NCBI GenBank assembly: GCA_030063045.1
Contig: JAQSEB010000012.1
Location: 1,550,001-1,614,000, forward strand
Reading direction: 5' to 3'
Length of the DNA stretch: 64,000 nt
Source: Pratylenchus scribneri
Lineage: Eukaryota; Nematoda; Chromadorea; Rhabditida; Pratylenchidae
Position 1 is the stretch's first letter. Each line of letters begins with the position of its first letter. This document shows, one piece after another, positions 1 through 14,500 of this stretch. Made by a program: the position numbers and the translations under genes. Under the pieces are notes generated by a model. That model worked only from the letters and a program-made list of their open reading frames with translations, searched no databases and had not been told where the DNA came from.

Positions 1-1299
1 ATTCCTCACCGAATAATGCCAGCTGAATTATTAAATGAATTATTTGCATCAATGCCTTTGGAAAATGCTTTTAGTCTTCTGGCCAAAATGCCAAATGGCC
101 TTTTGGCCAGAAATGTTCAAAAAATGATCAACGGCATTAAGGAGGTGAATTTGAATGTTTATATAAAATAATAGGAAATAATAATGTGGAATTTTTAGGA
201 AATGAAGAATAATAAATTGAATTCGGCAAACTGTGGTCGAAAATTATCAATTTCTGCAGATGGACTCGAAGCGAAATATTCCAGCCCTGATGAAGGTAAA
301 AATTAAACCATAAAAAATCTTAATATAATTTTAATTAACATTTCTTAGGATATAATTGTGCTCGAACTATTTTGCCATTTCCATCTTTCAATTTTAAAGC
401 CATCAATAAACCATTCATTGCATTTTATTTTGAAATTGAAATTTTGAATGGGTATTTTTTATAAATTATATATTGGGAAATATTTAAAATTTCGAAAAAA
501 ACATTCAAAATGTAGAAAAATTTATACCGGTTTAGTGGTTTGTCCAAAATTCACAGAACATATACCATTGTATAGGGCTCGTCAAGACGCGTCGAATGGT
601 ATTTAATTTGTCATGGTTTAATTGGTTTTGAACCATAAAAATGGTTTAAGTATTTTAATACCCTTATTTTTGATCAAATCATGACAAAATATATACCAAT
701 CGAGGCGTCTTGACGAGCTCTATCCAATGGTATATGGTTTGTGAATTTTGGACAAACCGTATAAACTTTTCGAATTTTCAATACTCTTTTCGACATTTTT
801 AATGTTTTTCTAAAAATTAAATACCATCCATTATATATTTAATTTGTTATATTTTTAAGTTATGATGTTGTCATTGGATTTTGTGACCTGCAATTCCAAA
901 TGGAAGGTGAAGATCTTGGAGTGGAAAATAATTCAATTGGAATTTCTAACAAGCAATTTTTGTGGATTGATAATGACTTTATCCAATTCGGAAATGTCTA
1001 TGAAAATTTCGATAAAGGCGATTTTGTTGGACTTGGCATAATACATCATCCTAATTCCAAAATGAAATGTTTTTTAACGTGGAATGGCAAATTGTTGGGT
1101 AAAATTATTTTAAAAAATAATTGCAAAATTAATAAGAATGCGTAACAAAAATTTAAATTCAGCAAAGGGTGCTTTGCCGTCAAAATTTGCAAACATGGAA
1201 TTATTTCCAGCTATCAGTTTGCATGATGCTGACGAATTAATTCGCATGAACTTTGGCAAAGAAGAATGGCAATTCAAAGAATTTGGGAAACTCCTTTAA
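1..1299 (+). CDS. SPRY-domain protein, 5' end outside window
   Basis: Five exons can be joined in one frame: 1-144, 199-295, 349-451, 860-1098 and 1163-1299 (TAA). They give at least 239 residues. The middle has the SPRY/B30.2 pattern: a strand reading FYFEIEILN, then DVVIGFCDL, then GDFVGLGIIHH followed by TWNGKLL, and near the end ELFPAISLH with IRMNFG. The segment before it (MPAELLNELFASMPLENAF) is helical and could be linker or an F-box-like piece. SPRY domains bind proteins; in cyst nematodes many SPRY proteins are secreted (SPRYSEC) and others are RanBPM-like housekeeping proteins. The start lies before base 1, so a signal peptide can be neither seen nor excluded. Intron 3 (452-859) holds a palindromic repeat. 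The domain call is firm, the role is not. Confidence 0.8.
521..768. repeat. palindromic MITE-like element in SPRY gene intron
   Basis: Two arms of roughly 110 bp are inverted copies. The left begins with CCGGTTTAGTGGTTTGTCC and the right ends with its complement. Each arm carries the motif GACGCGTCGA (or a close variant) next to GAGCTC-like sequence. The same motif recurs in at least six other palindromes in this window. Confidence 0.7.
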
Positions 1300-2820
1300 T
1301 AAAAATTATGAAATGAAGAAGGAAAAAGCAAAAATGAAGATGGACTTTAATTAAATATTTTGTTTTCATTTATATTTACTAACTTTTTAAAATTACTATT
1401 CCGTCTTACTATTTTTAACCACTTAAAATGAATTTTTTGTTAAAATAATAAATCTTCTTTGAAATCTTTGTGTTCTGAACAAATTTAATTATTCATTTGG
1501 CTAACAGAATTTGGCATCCATTTGAATGTTTAATAAACTAAAATAAATTTTATAGGCATTGAAGAACAAAGAATGGAATGAAGAAAATTGCGCTCCAAAA
1601 TTGATAATTTCTGAAAATACACATCCAACTGGGCAATCCCAGAGAATTATGGTCCCTCCAAAAAATTTTTAAAAATTCGAAAACCACTTTTCTAAGAGTA
1701 ATCGGAGGCCTAGAACACGAATCTGACATGCATTTTGTTCATATCTCACCGTTTTGCTAAGATATTGCCAACTTTTACCAAGATAGGCAAAGGGGGAACC
1801 AAGGGCATTTTTGTGAAAATTTTTATATTGCCCCATCCCTCAATTTGAAGGTATTTTTATGTGTTTTTGTTCTTCCAAACATTTGTTTTTGTCTTCCAAA
1901 TATTTGTGTTTTTGTCTTCCAAACATTTTTTGTTTTTAATTCTTCAAAACATTTGTTTTTGTCTTCTAAACATGTGTTTTTGTTCATCCTAACATTTTGT
2001 GTTTTTGTTCATCCTAACATTTTGTGTTTTTGTTCATCCAAACATTTTGTGTTTTTGTTCATCCTAACATTTTGTGTTTTTGTTCATCCTAACATTTTGT
2101 GTTTTTGTTCATCCAAACATTTTATTTTGCCAATAACAATAATCAATGGCAAAACAAAATTGGAGGGAATGGGAAGAGCGAAAAATCGGCACAATTTTAC
2201 CATACGGTTCCCGGCACCAAATTGCCTTCCATTTCTCAATTTTTTTCAATTATTAGATGACAAGCAACTTACCGTAAATTTCCTATTGAAGCCCACTCCC
2301 TATTAGAAGTCCACTCTCTATTAGAAGCCCACCTCTCTTTTGAAATTTTTTTTCACAAATAACCAATTTTTAAGTGAAAATTAAACCGAAAAAGACGAAA
2401 TTAAGCCGAATAAGCATTTTTTGTTTTTCAAAAATTCCAAAAATTCCCCATCCTAGAGAGGCTCCTAAATTTATAAGCCCATGGGCTTCTAATAGGAAAT
2501 TTACGGTAGATAAGGTAGACCAAATCATGCGTAGATCTTCTGTAAGAAATGAACTATGCATGGCAAAATAAGGTGAGAGTGAGAGAGGCATTTTCATAAA
2601 AAGATTAGAGATTATTGTTTAATGGATGGATGGGGAAGAAAATGAATGCAATTATAAAGAGAAATGAGAAGAAGATTACAAATTATTATTCCTCGCTGGT
2701 GTTTTTCCCATTTTTAATTTCTTATGATTATGATATTTTTCGATTGTTAAATTGATTTTTTAGATTAATTAAAAATTCTTGAATCAAAATATTTAAATCA
2801 AATTATCTTCAAGAATAAAA
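1300..2820. other. intergenic, repeat fragments only
   Basis: No gene seen. About 1685-1845 resembles one arm of the inverted repeat at 47404-48039 (shared TTTTACCAAGA and GGGCATTTTTGTGAAAAT-like text). About 1855-2125 is a minisatellite with a 25-bp period containing GTTCATCCTAACATTTTGTG; the open frame across it is a by-product. About 2268-2516 is a palindrome with ends TACCGTAAATTTCCTATT and its complement. Confidence 0.6.
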
Positions 2821-3187
2821 ATGTCCCACGACAATTCGAATTTAATCAAAGAAAACATTGCCTTGAAGGAAAAATTGGACAAAGTTGAAGGACAAAATGC
2901 CGAATTGACAAAACAAAATGGAGAATTAACAATGCACAATCAAGAATTGGCAGATAAAAATGCAAAATTATTGGAGGAAATTGAAGCGATGAAGGCGGAA
3001 AAACTTCAGGTTTTTTGAAATTTCAATTTTTAATAGTGAATATTGTACAATTAAGCAGAATAATTCAACACATTCAACTGATTCAAATCCAAGTTTGCAA
3101 CAAATACTTGAAGAGAAGTCCAACGATTCAGCGGAAGTGAAAATTGATGGAAAAAGAGCAAAATTCACCGGAAGAAGGTTTAATTAA
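2821..3187 (+). CDS. small coiled-coil protein, unknown function
   Basis: Two exons, 2821-3009 and 3056-3187 (TAA), join in phase 0 and give 106 residues. Residues 8-63 form a clear heptad-type coiled coil (KENIALKEKLDKVEGQ, then repeated N-x-E-L units). The C-terminal 43 residues are polar, with Ser, Asn and Asp, and end in a basic GKRAKFTGRR. I do not recognise the family. The ATG follows an A-rich leader and no in-frame upstream extension is evident. Coiled coils of this kind usually mediate dimerisation, but a specific role cannot be inferred. Confidence 0.65.
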
Positions 3188-3212
3188 ATAAATAATGACA
3201 AAAGATTTTTTA

Positions 3213-3555
3213 TGCCGAGAGATTGGATTCTTTTTCCGCGAGATCGGTTTATTGATTATAATTTTTAATGATTGATCCTAGAACACCAAAACGTTTAGCG
3301 TTTACCCATTTTATAGAGCTCATCTAGATGCATCGATTGACGCATAATTTGTCACGGTTTGGCCAAAATTCAAAGTGTTAAACCGTTTAAACCTTATTTG
3401 GTTCTTGGTTTTTAACTCTTTTAGTTTTGAACCAAACCCTTACAAACTATATATCAATCGACGCGTCTCGATGAGCTCTATAAAATGAGTCTAAGGTTTT
3501 GGGGTCTAAGATCCAGCACCAAAAAAGTTAAAATCAAAAAACCGATCTCTCGGCA
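3213..3555. repeat. palindromic MITE-like element upstream of 3650 gene
   Basis: Outer arms CCGAGAGAT / ATCTCTCGG and inner arms with ATCGATTGACGC and ATCAATCGACGCGTCTCGAT. It ends about 95 bp before the ATG of the next gene, so it may sit in that gene's promoter or leader. Confidence 0.65.
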
Positions 3556-3649
3556 AAAGAATCCGATTTTTCGACAAAAAAACCCAAGTCCAAGTCTCTC
3601 GGCAAAAAAAAACCACCCAATAAATAATTATTCAAAGAAAACAAAAAAA

Positions 3650-4652
3650 ATGTTCAGAGTGCAAAATTGGCTGATTGATTCTCTGGAATGGATTCCTCGA
3701 AAAGAAATGGCCGACTCCAAATTGAGTACATCATGCAAGACATTCAATCAATTGTGTTGGCCAAAATTGCATGAAAAAAATGTAAAGCCGCATAAAGTCG
3801 CTTGCTTGTATTTTCGAGGTGATCGCAACGAATCAACGGGCATTTATCGAGGCAGACTGGAAAAATATGTAGAATCCATTGACGACGAAATTGAAATTCC
3901 AATTGCTTGTGTCCCACCGCCAGACTACATCATTGGATTTAAAGGAATCTCAATAGAGTGAAGAATTTTTAATTAAATATTTTAAACTTTTTAAATTGTA
4001 GTTTTTTGAATGGCCGAGTTATGAAATTTATTGAATGCATCTACTCAAAATTAAATGGAATTGCACCGAACTTTGGCACTTTTCACCATGTTAAAATTTC
4101 AATCTATCATTCCTTGGAGCAATTTGGCCAAATTCGTCGTTTGTTCGAAATGATGGCAAAGAAAGCAATTTCATTTTACGACGACCATTTATTTGATTTC
4201 ATGCGATTTCATCCAAATGCATTTGGCCTAATTGAAAATGTTCAATCAATAACAGGGATCAGTTCGGATAAACCGGAGATGGCCGATTTGTTGGTCAAAT
4301 GGTTGAACAAATCCCGCACTGATAAGAAGCCAAAATTGCTCGAATTTTACCAAGGACAAGGAGAGAGCATCGGATCCATTATTGACCAAATCAAGGAGGT
4401 TTTATTAAATTTTATTTGACTCATTTTAATTTATTTTAGCAATTCATTGCCTCAACTCAATCGGCCAATTTCTTTGTGGCATTCGAGGGACCAAATTATC
4501 CAATTTTTAATTTGGAAAATGGACAAACTGGAGAAGTGCTTGCCCTTTATCCAAATGCCGATGCCGACGGATGGACCAATTTTGAATTTCTTGTTCGTCA
4601 TCCAAAAGGCGAAGAACGTTTAAGGGCAGATTGGGAGAAACAATTCAAGTAG
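3650..4652 (+). CDS. F-box-like nematode expanded-family protein
   Basis: Three exons, 3650-3957, 4002-4398 and 4440-4652 (TAG), join with matching phases into 305 residues. The N-terminus (WLIDSLEWIPRKEMADSKLS, then CKTFNQLCWPKL) resembles a degenerate F-box, in which a proline-containing helix and a later S/C-x-x-FNxLC pattern are typical. The remaining 250 residues alternate strands and helices and may be a substrate-recognition region like those of the large nematode F-box families, but I see no named domain. F-box proteins bring targets to SCF ubiquitin ligases. An in-frame upstream extension to about 3485 lies inside the palindromic repeat, so I chose the ATG at 3650. The F-box assignment is an inference of moderate strength; the gene itself is clear. 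Confidence 0.7.
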
Positions 4653-5534
4653 ATATATGCATTGCCTTCTGTGCTAATAGACATCGAAGAAATCGGGGTA
4701 AAAAATACATTTTTTAAAATCATTTTGCAAATTAAGGACTTCTGAAATTTGCGCAATAAATGATCAACGGAAGTAGCAGAATATGAAGACAAAACAATCA
4801 TAAACAAATTTGAGTTTTTTGATTATAAATTCCATCATTATTTTTGGACATCACATTTCATGATTTTGTCAATTCATTGATTAAATAAAACGATTATTTT
4901 AAGGGTAACATTTTGATGTTTGCTTTTTTACATTTGTATTTAATTTCATTTGCTTTAATGCTAATATTTTTTAATTTTCTTATCGTCCTTAAAATTTACA
5001 TCCCTTTTAATCAAACATTTGTTTTTTTTTCCGGAAAATGTTCGCCAAACATTTGTTTTTTCCGGAAAATGTTCGCCAAACATTTGTTTTTTTTCTGAAA
5101 AATGTTCGCCAAACTTTGTTTTTTTTTTCTCGAAAATGGTCACCAAACATTTGTTTTTTTTTTTCCGGAAAATGTTCGCCAAGCTTTGGTTTTTTTTTCA
5201 AAATGTTCGCCAAAACTTTGTTTTTTTTTTCAAAATGTTCGCCAAACATTTGTTTTTTTTTTCCGGAAAATGTTCGCCAAACAATAGCCTTAAAAATGTT
5301 TTATTTAAAACCTTAAAAATGTTTTATTTAAAAAGTCTTTTTGGCTTCTAAATGCAAAAACGATCCGAATTAGATACCTAAAAATCTTTTCCTCTTCCTT
5401 GTATGTAGTTCTTATGGTTTAGATTTTTTTTTCCACACAAAATATGGATAGAGAAAATTTTATTGACAGACAACATTAAAAATACTTATCAATTCTTTTA
5501 TCAAATTTATACTTCAGCGAATTTTTTTTATAAA
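4653..5534. other. intergenic with minisatellite
   Basis: No gene seen. About 5014-5285 holds eight imperfect units built on AATGTTCGCCAAACATTTG plus a T-run, the same unit as the large array at 20223-21015. Open frames on both strands here are repeat artefacts. Confidence 0.6.
5014..5285. repeat. minisatellite, 30-36-bp AATGTTCGCCAAACATTTG unit
   Basis: Eight tandem units with variable T-runs. This is a smaller, more diverged copy of the 20.2-21.0 kb array 15 kb away. Confidence 0.85.
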
Positions 5535-8500
5535 ATGCATGTTCCCCGGATTGTTATTTGTGGCGGCGGATTGATGGGACTTTCCGTAGCATACAATTTG
5601 GCCAAGAGAGGTATTTAAATTAATTTGCCTTTACTAAATAAAAATAAATTCATAAACAATTTAAGGTGCAAAGGATGTCTTCTTGTTCGAGCGGAATTTG
5701 TTTGTTTTTTTTTGCAATTTTTAATAATTTTATTTTTATTTGCCTAGAATTGGTGCCCACAATGCAACCAGAGTCAGCATTGGCCAACTAAGTTTGTTTT
5801 TAAATAAATTAAATAAGAAATAAATAAAAAATCGATATCATGGCTTCTAATTTGGCGAAAAAACATTTAATACGACGAAAAGATTATTGAAAATGGTGAA
5901 AAAGTACTAAATGTCGAAAACATTTTGGCAGTTTAATGGTTTGTCCTAGACACTGAACAATATTTCTTGGATAGGGCTGTTCAGAACGAATAAATTGGTA
6001 TATAATTTGTCATGGTTTGATAAAAAATTAAGAATAAACCGTCCAAATTATGTCATTTTTTTTTATTCAAAACCAAATTTAATTTTATTAAATCTTAAGG
6101 CCAATCATTATCATCGACTTGATGAAATCTATCAATTGAATTAAATTTAGGGTTTATCGGTTTAGGACAACCTATTAAACCGCTAAAATCTTTATGCCAT
6201 TTTAAATATTTGCCGAATTGGTACTTATACGGTTTGTATCCTATTTTTTAAAAAGTGCTTGTTCCCCCTTTGGTTTTAGGGTTTGGGTTAGGGTTTTAGT
6301 TTAGGATACTCTTAAGATGCTTCTTACCCAGCCCTATCCCTAACCCAACCCTGTTTGACCCTAACTCGAAATATAACAAACCAAAGGAGCGACCAAGCAC
6401 TTTCCAAAAAAATAGGATACAAACCGTATGAATACCGCCTAATTTAAATTAAATTTGTGTCAATCACTCAGAAAATTTAACCACATTTGAAAAAATATTA
6501 AATATTTCCCCATATAATTTTTAGCCAGTCCAATGTTCTATTCCGATCCATCGATGCGTGCCGTTGTGCGAAAATCATTCGAAATTTACAATGAATTGGC
6601 CAAGGATGGCGCATTCAGTAATTCATTCAAAATAATAAATAATAGAATTTATCAAAAATGCCTATTTGGAATAAATTTTGGTCGCTGACCAACAAAATGT
6701 CAATGCCCCAAAAACTTACAAAATGTCAACGACATACGACATAAACAGTTTTTGACTTCTAATAAATCAGAAACCGGTTTTAGACTCGACAAACCTTATG
6801 CCATTTTGTAGATCTCATCGAGACGCATTGAATGGTATATAAAATGTCAGGTTTGATCAAAATTAAAGAGTATTAACCGTTTAAATTTTATTTTCAATTT
6901 TTGGTTTTAAACTCTTTAATTTTGGGCTAAACCATGACAAATTATATACTAATCGATGCATCTCGATGAGATCTACAAAATGTTATAAGTTTTGTTCGGT
7001 CTAAAACCGGTTTCTGATTTATTAGAAGTCAAAAACTGTTTTGCCCGTAAAAAGGAATTTTTGCCGGTAAAAAATTGTAGCCCATAAATTACCTTTACCA
7101 ACATGTTTACTTAATTAAATAATTTTTATTGATTATAAACTTAAAGTTTAATCCATTTTTCCTCTGCAGATTTCAGCCGTTGTGGTCGAGTGTATTTGGC
7201 AGCAAGCGATGAAATGGCCATCAATGCCAGGCGGCTATACACAAGGCTCAGCACTGATCCTTCCAGTTCATCGGAATGTGAACTGGTGGATTGTCCGGGC
7301 GAAATGCTCAGTCGATGGCCAATGCTGGCAACCGAGGATCTCAAGGTTTGTGAGGCATAAAATTTACATAAATTGCTTTCAATTGCGACTAGCATAATCT
7401 AAGGTTTTTTTAGCCAACCTTATTTTAATTTTGGCCAAACTAATTCATTTACATTACATTTTAAAAAGCAAATAACTAATTTTATGATTTATGATTAGCT
7501 ATTACAATGCTTATTTTAATAATGCGACGAACAAATATATAATTCAACATTTTCTGCACTTTAATTGATTTATTGAAATTTGGATCGGCCTTGAACTTTA
7601 ATGCAAATGTTATGGCTCATAAGGATCCTGAAATTGCTCACAAAACCTCAAGATGTCCCAAAAAGCAAAAACTTTACGAAACTAGAAATCTTAAGAAGAT
7701 TGTACAAAAATCTTGAGTTGAAATGGCCCAAAAAATCAACAAGCTCTAAAACAAGATGGCAAAAACGTTAATAATAAATAGGTCAAAAACCTAGAGATGG
7801 TCCGAAAACCTTAATAAGATAGCTCAAACCCTTAAGATGACCTAAAATCTTAAAAAGACCCAAAAAAATCCCAAAATGGCCAGTTTATTACATAATTGAT
7901 TTTACCAATTTAATCAAAAAAGATAAATTTATTTCCAAGTTGGCCGTAATTTCTTCACTTGATGCAACCATCGACGTGATGGGACTTTGCCGTCTCCTGA
8001 CCGATCATTGCAAGGAAATGGGCGTTCAGGTGCACGAAAATTGTTCCGTCAAAAAAGTTCTGCTGAATGAGGACAGTCGAGTATATGCGGTGGACACGGA
8101 TGAAGGTTTTTAGCACCCAAAAAATAACATTAAAATAAATTAATCGCTTTCAAGGATTCATCGATGCAAACACATTTGTGAATGCGGCCGGCATTGTGAG
8201 TGCAATTTTTAAATAATTGTTCGAAAGCAGAGTGTGATTTTTTCTTATAATCTCAAGGTTTTATTCGACCTTGACTTTCTATAAAACTGAATTATCAATA
8301 TGCTACTCTAAAGAGTAGAGTAAATGGCTAATAAAACGGTTTATAATTAACCAAAATTTAATTAGAGAAACAACTGAAAATTTTGCTTATCCAAAAAAGT
8401 AATTTTGAAAGATTTTTGATAACTCAAAGAATTTTGAACCAATTCAAACAAAATTAATAATTGATTTGATAGCTAAGAGGAATGTTCTTTAATTGATACT

Positions 8501-11500
8501 AATAAAATTATCAAAATCGATTAACGAGTTTAAACGGTGATAAATTGGGCACGAACCTCAAAGAAAAATTTGACCATTATTCATCCTGGGTCCCCGGACA
8601 CAAAAAAATTTAAATTAAAGGAAATAAATCTTTAAGAAATAAAGAATAACAAAATAGCCCAAAATTTAAGTATGAAAGGAATAGATCTATATACTAAAAG
8701 GAAAATAATTTCATGCATCTAATAGATTTAGGCTTTAGCGTCTTTTTATATAAAAGCTTGTTTTTTTTTGTCCATAAAATTATTAATCTTTTAGTGGGCC
8801 TCATTGGTTGAAGTGCTCGATCTTCCACCGGACAATCATCTCCACATTGCGGCCCATCCATGCTCATACACATTCCTCAGCACCGAACCACTTTCCAACA
8901 GTCAAACTGCCATTGGAGGAAATGCCGAAAATTGTCCGGTAAATATTTTGCGCATAATTAATTTTTAGAGGGCAAATTTATATTGATATAATTTGCAAAA
9001 ATAGGCAAAATATTGATGAAAATTTTTTAAAAAACGCTATATTTTATCAAAAATTTCGAAAAAATTATTCACATTTCAGAGTTTTTTCATTCATAAAATT
9101 TAAAATCCATTTCCAAAAATTTCTATACATATCAATAATTTTTCGAAAATTTTCCAAAATAAATTTTACATTAATTATTATTAAAAAATCACAAAATGAA
9201 CTTTTTCCTAAAATTTTTTCTATTGTTTTTTTCAAAAAATTTCTAATTTTTTCTCGAAAAAATTTCGACCGAAATTGAAAATTCATTAAAAATTTTTAAA
9301 ATTTGTTTTAATCAGATGAAATAATTTTGAATCTTTTTTATTAACCTCCAATTTTTGATTTTAATTTTTGAATTTAATTTTGAACATAAAATTTAAAAAT
9401 TTTTCACAGGTTTTCATTTGCCTCGACGAAAACACCTACATTTGCCCGACGGAATTTCGCACAATTTGTGGTGGATTTGTGGAGGGCGATTTGCAATCAT
9501 TGACACTGCCGGCGCAGACAAGAGGCCGGAATCCGGAATGGACAATGCCAGCGGCTAATTGGGACAAATTTAGTAAGTCCATTTTTAAAGGAAAATTTCA
9601 AAAAATTAATGATAATTTAAAATTATGGTTCGCGTAATAAATCGTACCCTCTGTTTAAAAATTAAATTTTTTTGACCCTAAATTGAGTTCTTGATCTTCA
9701 GTTCAAACAAATTTGAAATTGCCATTGATCATCTTTATTTTCCGACAGTTCCAAACAATTAAAAAATGAGTTAAAAAAAATTTTTTGGGCAAAAATTATA
9801 GGTACCCATTAGGGCCTATTTTTGAAATATACAAAAAAAAAAAATAAACAAAAAATCGTCAATACTAAATTCGGATTTTCTGCTGAAAACTAACAAGCTC
9901 ACTGTTATTTATAAATAATACATATTATAAGAAATTTAGTGATTTTAGGAGATAAAAAAATTTAAATGGTAAATGTTAACATTGGTAAAATTGTTTGATT
10001 GATAAAATTGAGACAAAATATTCTTAATTACCGATAGAAAAATATTAAAAATCAATCCAATCATTTTTAATATTTATACCAATTTCTCCCTTGAAGGAAC
10101 TGTGCTTCGGCATCTGATCAATCGATGCCCGGAATTGGCCAAACTCAGCCGCGGCGATTTGATCACCAGCCCAGAAATGTACACCCCAGACAGTCGTCCA
10201 TTGATTGGCGAATCGGACCAAGCACACGGATATTTTATCGCAAATGGAATGAATGCACAGGTGAGGGGAAAAAGGAAATCAACAGAATAAAAAAAAATTA
10301 TAAAAATTCGTTTCAAAATGTCAATTTTTTGAAGCCTTAAACTATACATATATTCGAAAATTTAACTTAACAATAATAAATACCTAATATTATGGAATGT
10401 GCCAAATTTCTATCTTTAAAAAGGAATATACATTTTATTCATAAAATCATTGTCGAATAAAATTGGAAGGGGTGAATTGACATTTAAGCACAAGGGGGGA
10501 TAATTGGGTACTAAAAAAAGCAATTATTATTTTAAGTTATTTTATATATGGCTAAAAATTTAGCCTACAGTTATAATATTAGATTAAGGGCGTGGAACAT
10601 AGAGAAATTAGGGACTAGGATGCGATATCAAATATGGTGTCCAATGATTGACCAAAATTGGCTTTATAAAGCAAGTTTAACTCTCAATCAGCTCTAGCCT
10701 AACCCAAAGTACGGTACATTTCAATTATTACCAAGTTAGATTGCCTAAAAATGATTAACAAATAAATAGCAAAAAATGATTAAATCTACCAAATCCACAG
10801 GGTTTATCATTTGCCGGCGGCCTTGGCTCCATTCTGGCCGATTGGATTTTGGCTGGTCAGCCGGGCCCTATGATCAGTGTTGACAAATTGGATGTTGCCC
10901 GTTTCCTCCCACTTCATTCAAATCCTCAATATCTCTATCAAAGAGTGCCGGAAGTGGCCAGCAACATTTTCAAGACATTGACTCCCACCCATCAATGCCA
11001 CACGGCACGCAATCTTCGTACATCGCCCATTCATCATTATTTACGAGATGCGGGCGCCGTTTTTGCCGAAAATATGGGCTATGAGAGGTGGGTGAGAGAA
11101 TTTGTTTGTAATAGGGTTAATTATCCGTGCGCGGATAATGAAATCATGGGTAAAGGGTAGTGCGGATAAACAAGGCACAGATAATGGACGGGTAGGCCAT
11201 TTTCGAAAATTATCCGCGGATACTACTCGTCCCGTACTCGTTTGGTATACTGTACATTTTTTGAAATTTGCTTACTCAAATTTCAAAAATTGCCAAAATA
11301 AATAAAATAAATCTTTTTTTCTTTACTAAAATCTATTTAATTATATTATATTTCTAAATGACCATGTTGGGCAGGGTTACCATTTCCTAAATAAAAAAAA
11401 ATCCGGCATATGGATCCAAAAAAATGGCAAAAGTCGGCTAAAAATAAGGTTTGAAGGTAGAGGCGGGTAGGCGGATAATGAAATCACGGGTAACGGGTAA

Positions 11501-14500
11501 TGCGGAAAATACGGGACGGGTAGGCGGGACGGATAATTAGCCCAAAATCGCGCGAATACCCTGCCCGCGTACCCGTCCCGTAAACGGATTATTAAACCTA
11601 GTTTGTAATAAATTTGCAAATTTAATCAAATCAACCGAAACCGATCCTGATTTAGATATAATAGTAAATTTTAGTCACCACCCCTAAAAATCGGATTTTA
11701 AAAAAGCCATATATTTAGGTTTAGGCTTATTTATAGTTAACATTTGGCTAAAGTTTAGGAAGGATAAAATTACACACAAAGGGACCAAATTGTGCCATTA
11801 CTTTAATTAATATCAATTATTCAACCAGAAAATTTTTTTAGTAAATAGAAAGATTTTATGAGTAGATTTAAATTAATTACCAGTTACAACCCTTACCAAA
11901 CAGTCAACATATTAATTTAATTCCTTAAAAAGCTATTTTTTGCAATAAATATCGAAAAATCGACTTTTTAGGCCTCAAAATATAGTCTAATCTGTTGCTG
12001 GTTTCATTTTATACCTTATTAGGTGACTACTGACTACCTATTAATTGACTAAACCTTGACCTATAATTTCCCATCATACATGGCCATGGGGCTAAAATAA
12101 TTGCTTTTTAAAATTGTTTTGCTTGCTGGCTTAAAATCAAATATATATATATAACAAGCCAATTTTCCTGCAGGCCACTTTGGTACAATCCACCATTGCA
12201 TCATCATCAATCAGACCAGCAGCCATCGGAAATGCCCCGTCAAACACTGTTCACCTCCCAGGATCCGTTGTGTGGGAAGCCCAGTTGGTTTCCGCTGGTG
12301 GCCAAAGAATATCAAACATGCCGTGAACGAGTTGGCCTAATCGACATGACCAGTTTTAGCAAATTCGATTTGGATGGACCCGATGCAATCCCATTGCTTC
12401 AACGTCTTTGCTCTGCCAACATTGATAGGCCCGTTGGCACGTAAGTTTTTTTTTTATTTTTTTTACATTTTACACACAAATGGGAGAGCATTTAATGACT
12501 CCTTCTTGAGGATAAGGCAATCTACGGCTTTATTGGTTATTTAGTTAGAAAAGAATCTCATCTATGGTTAGGATTAAGTTTGGATTTAAGGTTAATATTT
12601 TGGGTTAGATTGAATCAAATTCTATGGTTAAGGTTGGGATTAGAATCCATTTTTTGCTAAAACCGAAGATTGGCCCAAAGGACTTAGATCAAAGAAGACG
12701 ATATTTTTTTGAAAATAACCTCAAGGCTTATTCCCTAAAACTTGAAGATCACCTAATTTTCTTATAGTGGAATCCCACCCAAAAGCTTATAAAACACTTG
12801 ATTCCTCGCTTTCCCAATTCCCCCCCCCCCCCCCCCCCCCCATTCATTACTGTGAAAACTTCCTCAAAATGTAAAAGCAATTTCCAAATTCATCCTCATC
12901 CTCTTGGGAGAGTCCATTATTAATCGAAAATTTTGATAAATTTTTCATTAAGTAATCTTATTGGTATTTTCAGAACGATCTATACGGGAATGCAAAATGA
13001 TTGGGGCGGCTATGTGACCGATTTGACTGTTAGCCGAATTGGTCAACATCAGTGAGTAGAAATTCTATTAAAAATTTAAAAAATTCTTTGTCATTTCTCA
13101 ATTATTCCATTAATTTATTGGCCTACACAAAGAATAGCATAAATTTTGGGTTAGAAAAATGAAGGCCAAATTTCCGACTAAGCACACATAAAATTACCAA
13201 TATTAAAAATGCTAATAAATGGAGATTTAATTAATATATCTATTAAAACAATTTATAGACATTATAGAAATGGCTATTGATTAGAAATTAGATGCTGTGC
13301 TTTTTTAGGCATAATAGATCATCGAGATTCGAGAATGGGCTCATTTGACTCGGAAATCTATGAAATTTCAATTTAATAACGTATTGATATTTTGTCAAAA
13401 GTTATTTACTATAAAACTTTTATTAGAAGCCCACCCTCGACTTTGAGTCACTCTACCTCTTGGCATAATGAACTTTTCGATTAGTGCCTTGGGTCTATAA
13501 AAAACGTTATAGTTTGTTCAAAAAAGTCTACAAATAACAAAGTTAGACCCAAAATTTTACCCATTTTTGGGTTTATAAGCCCATGGCCTTCTAATAGAAA
13601 AATACATAAAAACTGTTTTGGTTTAGTATTTCTAACATTTAACATATCATTTTTCAGCTATTTCCTGGTGGCACCCACCGTTCAACAAGTTCGCTTGGCC
13701 ATCTGGATTCGTCGATGGGCCAAGGAATGGGGAATGGACATTCGACTGCAGGATGTCACAAATAATTTCACCGCATTGGACATTGTTGGGCCGGCTTCAA
13801 GGGATTTGATGAAAGAAGTGACTGGCAAATCCATGTCCACCACCGAATTCCCGTCATTCGCATTTCGGGTCAGTTTTAAATTTTCTGAAATATTTCGGCT
13901 ATTCAAATTTTAAATTTTTTTCATTGGCCCATTATCCTAGCAAGTGCAACCTTTCAATATATTGATAACTTTTCCATTTTGGTCAATCTCTTCCGTAGGC
14001 ATTTTTATATGAAAATTATTGGATATTCATTGAATTTCTCTGAAAGTTATGACCAAAAAAATGAAAATTTTCTCACTTACCAATTTTTGGATCATAATTT
14101 TATCCCGATTTCTCCAATCAAATCCATTAATTCTTCATCCAAACTAAAATAATAGAAAATTGATAAAACTAATCTTTTTTAAAATACAAATTTTGGAAAT
14201 TTTCAAAATATGCAAATATTTTGTCAAATTTCCTAAAATATGTAAAAAACTCAAATACCAATTTACCTTTTTTTGATTATTGCAAAAAAAAAATAAAATA
14301 AAATATCTTAAAAACCAAACTTAAACATTCGAAATATTCTATTAGAAGCCAATGGGTTTATAATTTTCAATGGCCATCTAGACTAGATTGGGCTCCTACC
14401 TCCTATTAAAGACTAGGCTTATAATTTTCAGAAGCTCTCTAGTGTGGGCTTCTACTATTAGAGACTTGGGTTTTTAATAAAATAAATACGGTAATCGTTC

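Noticed and set aside
1845..2306. 153-codon frame rich in F, V and C
   Set aside because: Arises from a 25-bp T-rich minisatellite followed by a palindrome end.
6280..6370. Telomere-like GGGTTAGGG words
   Set aside because: Only a few irregular copies lying inside a palindromic repeat; no array.
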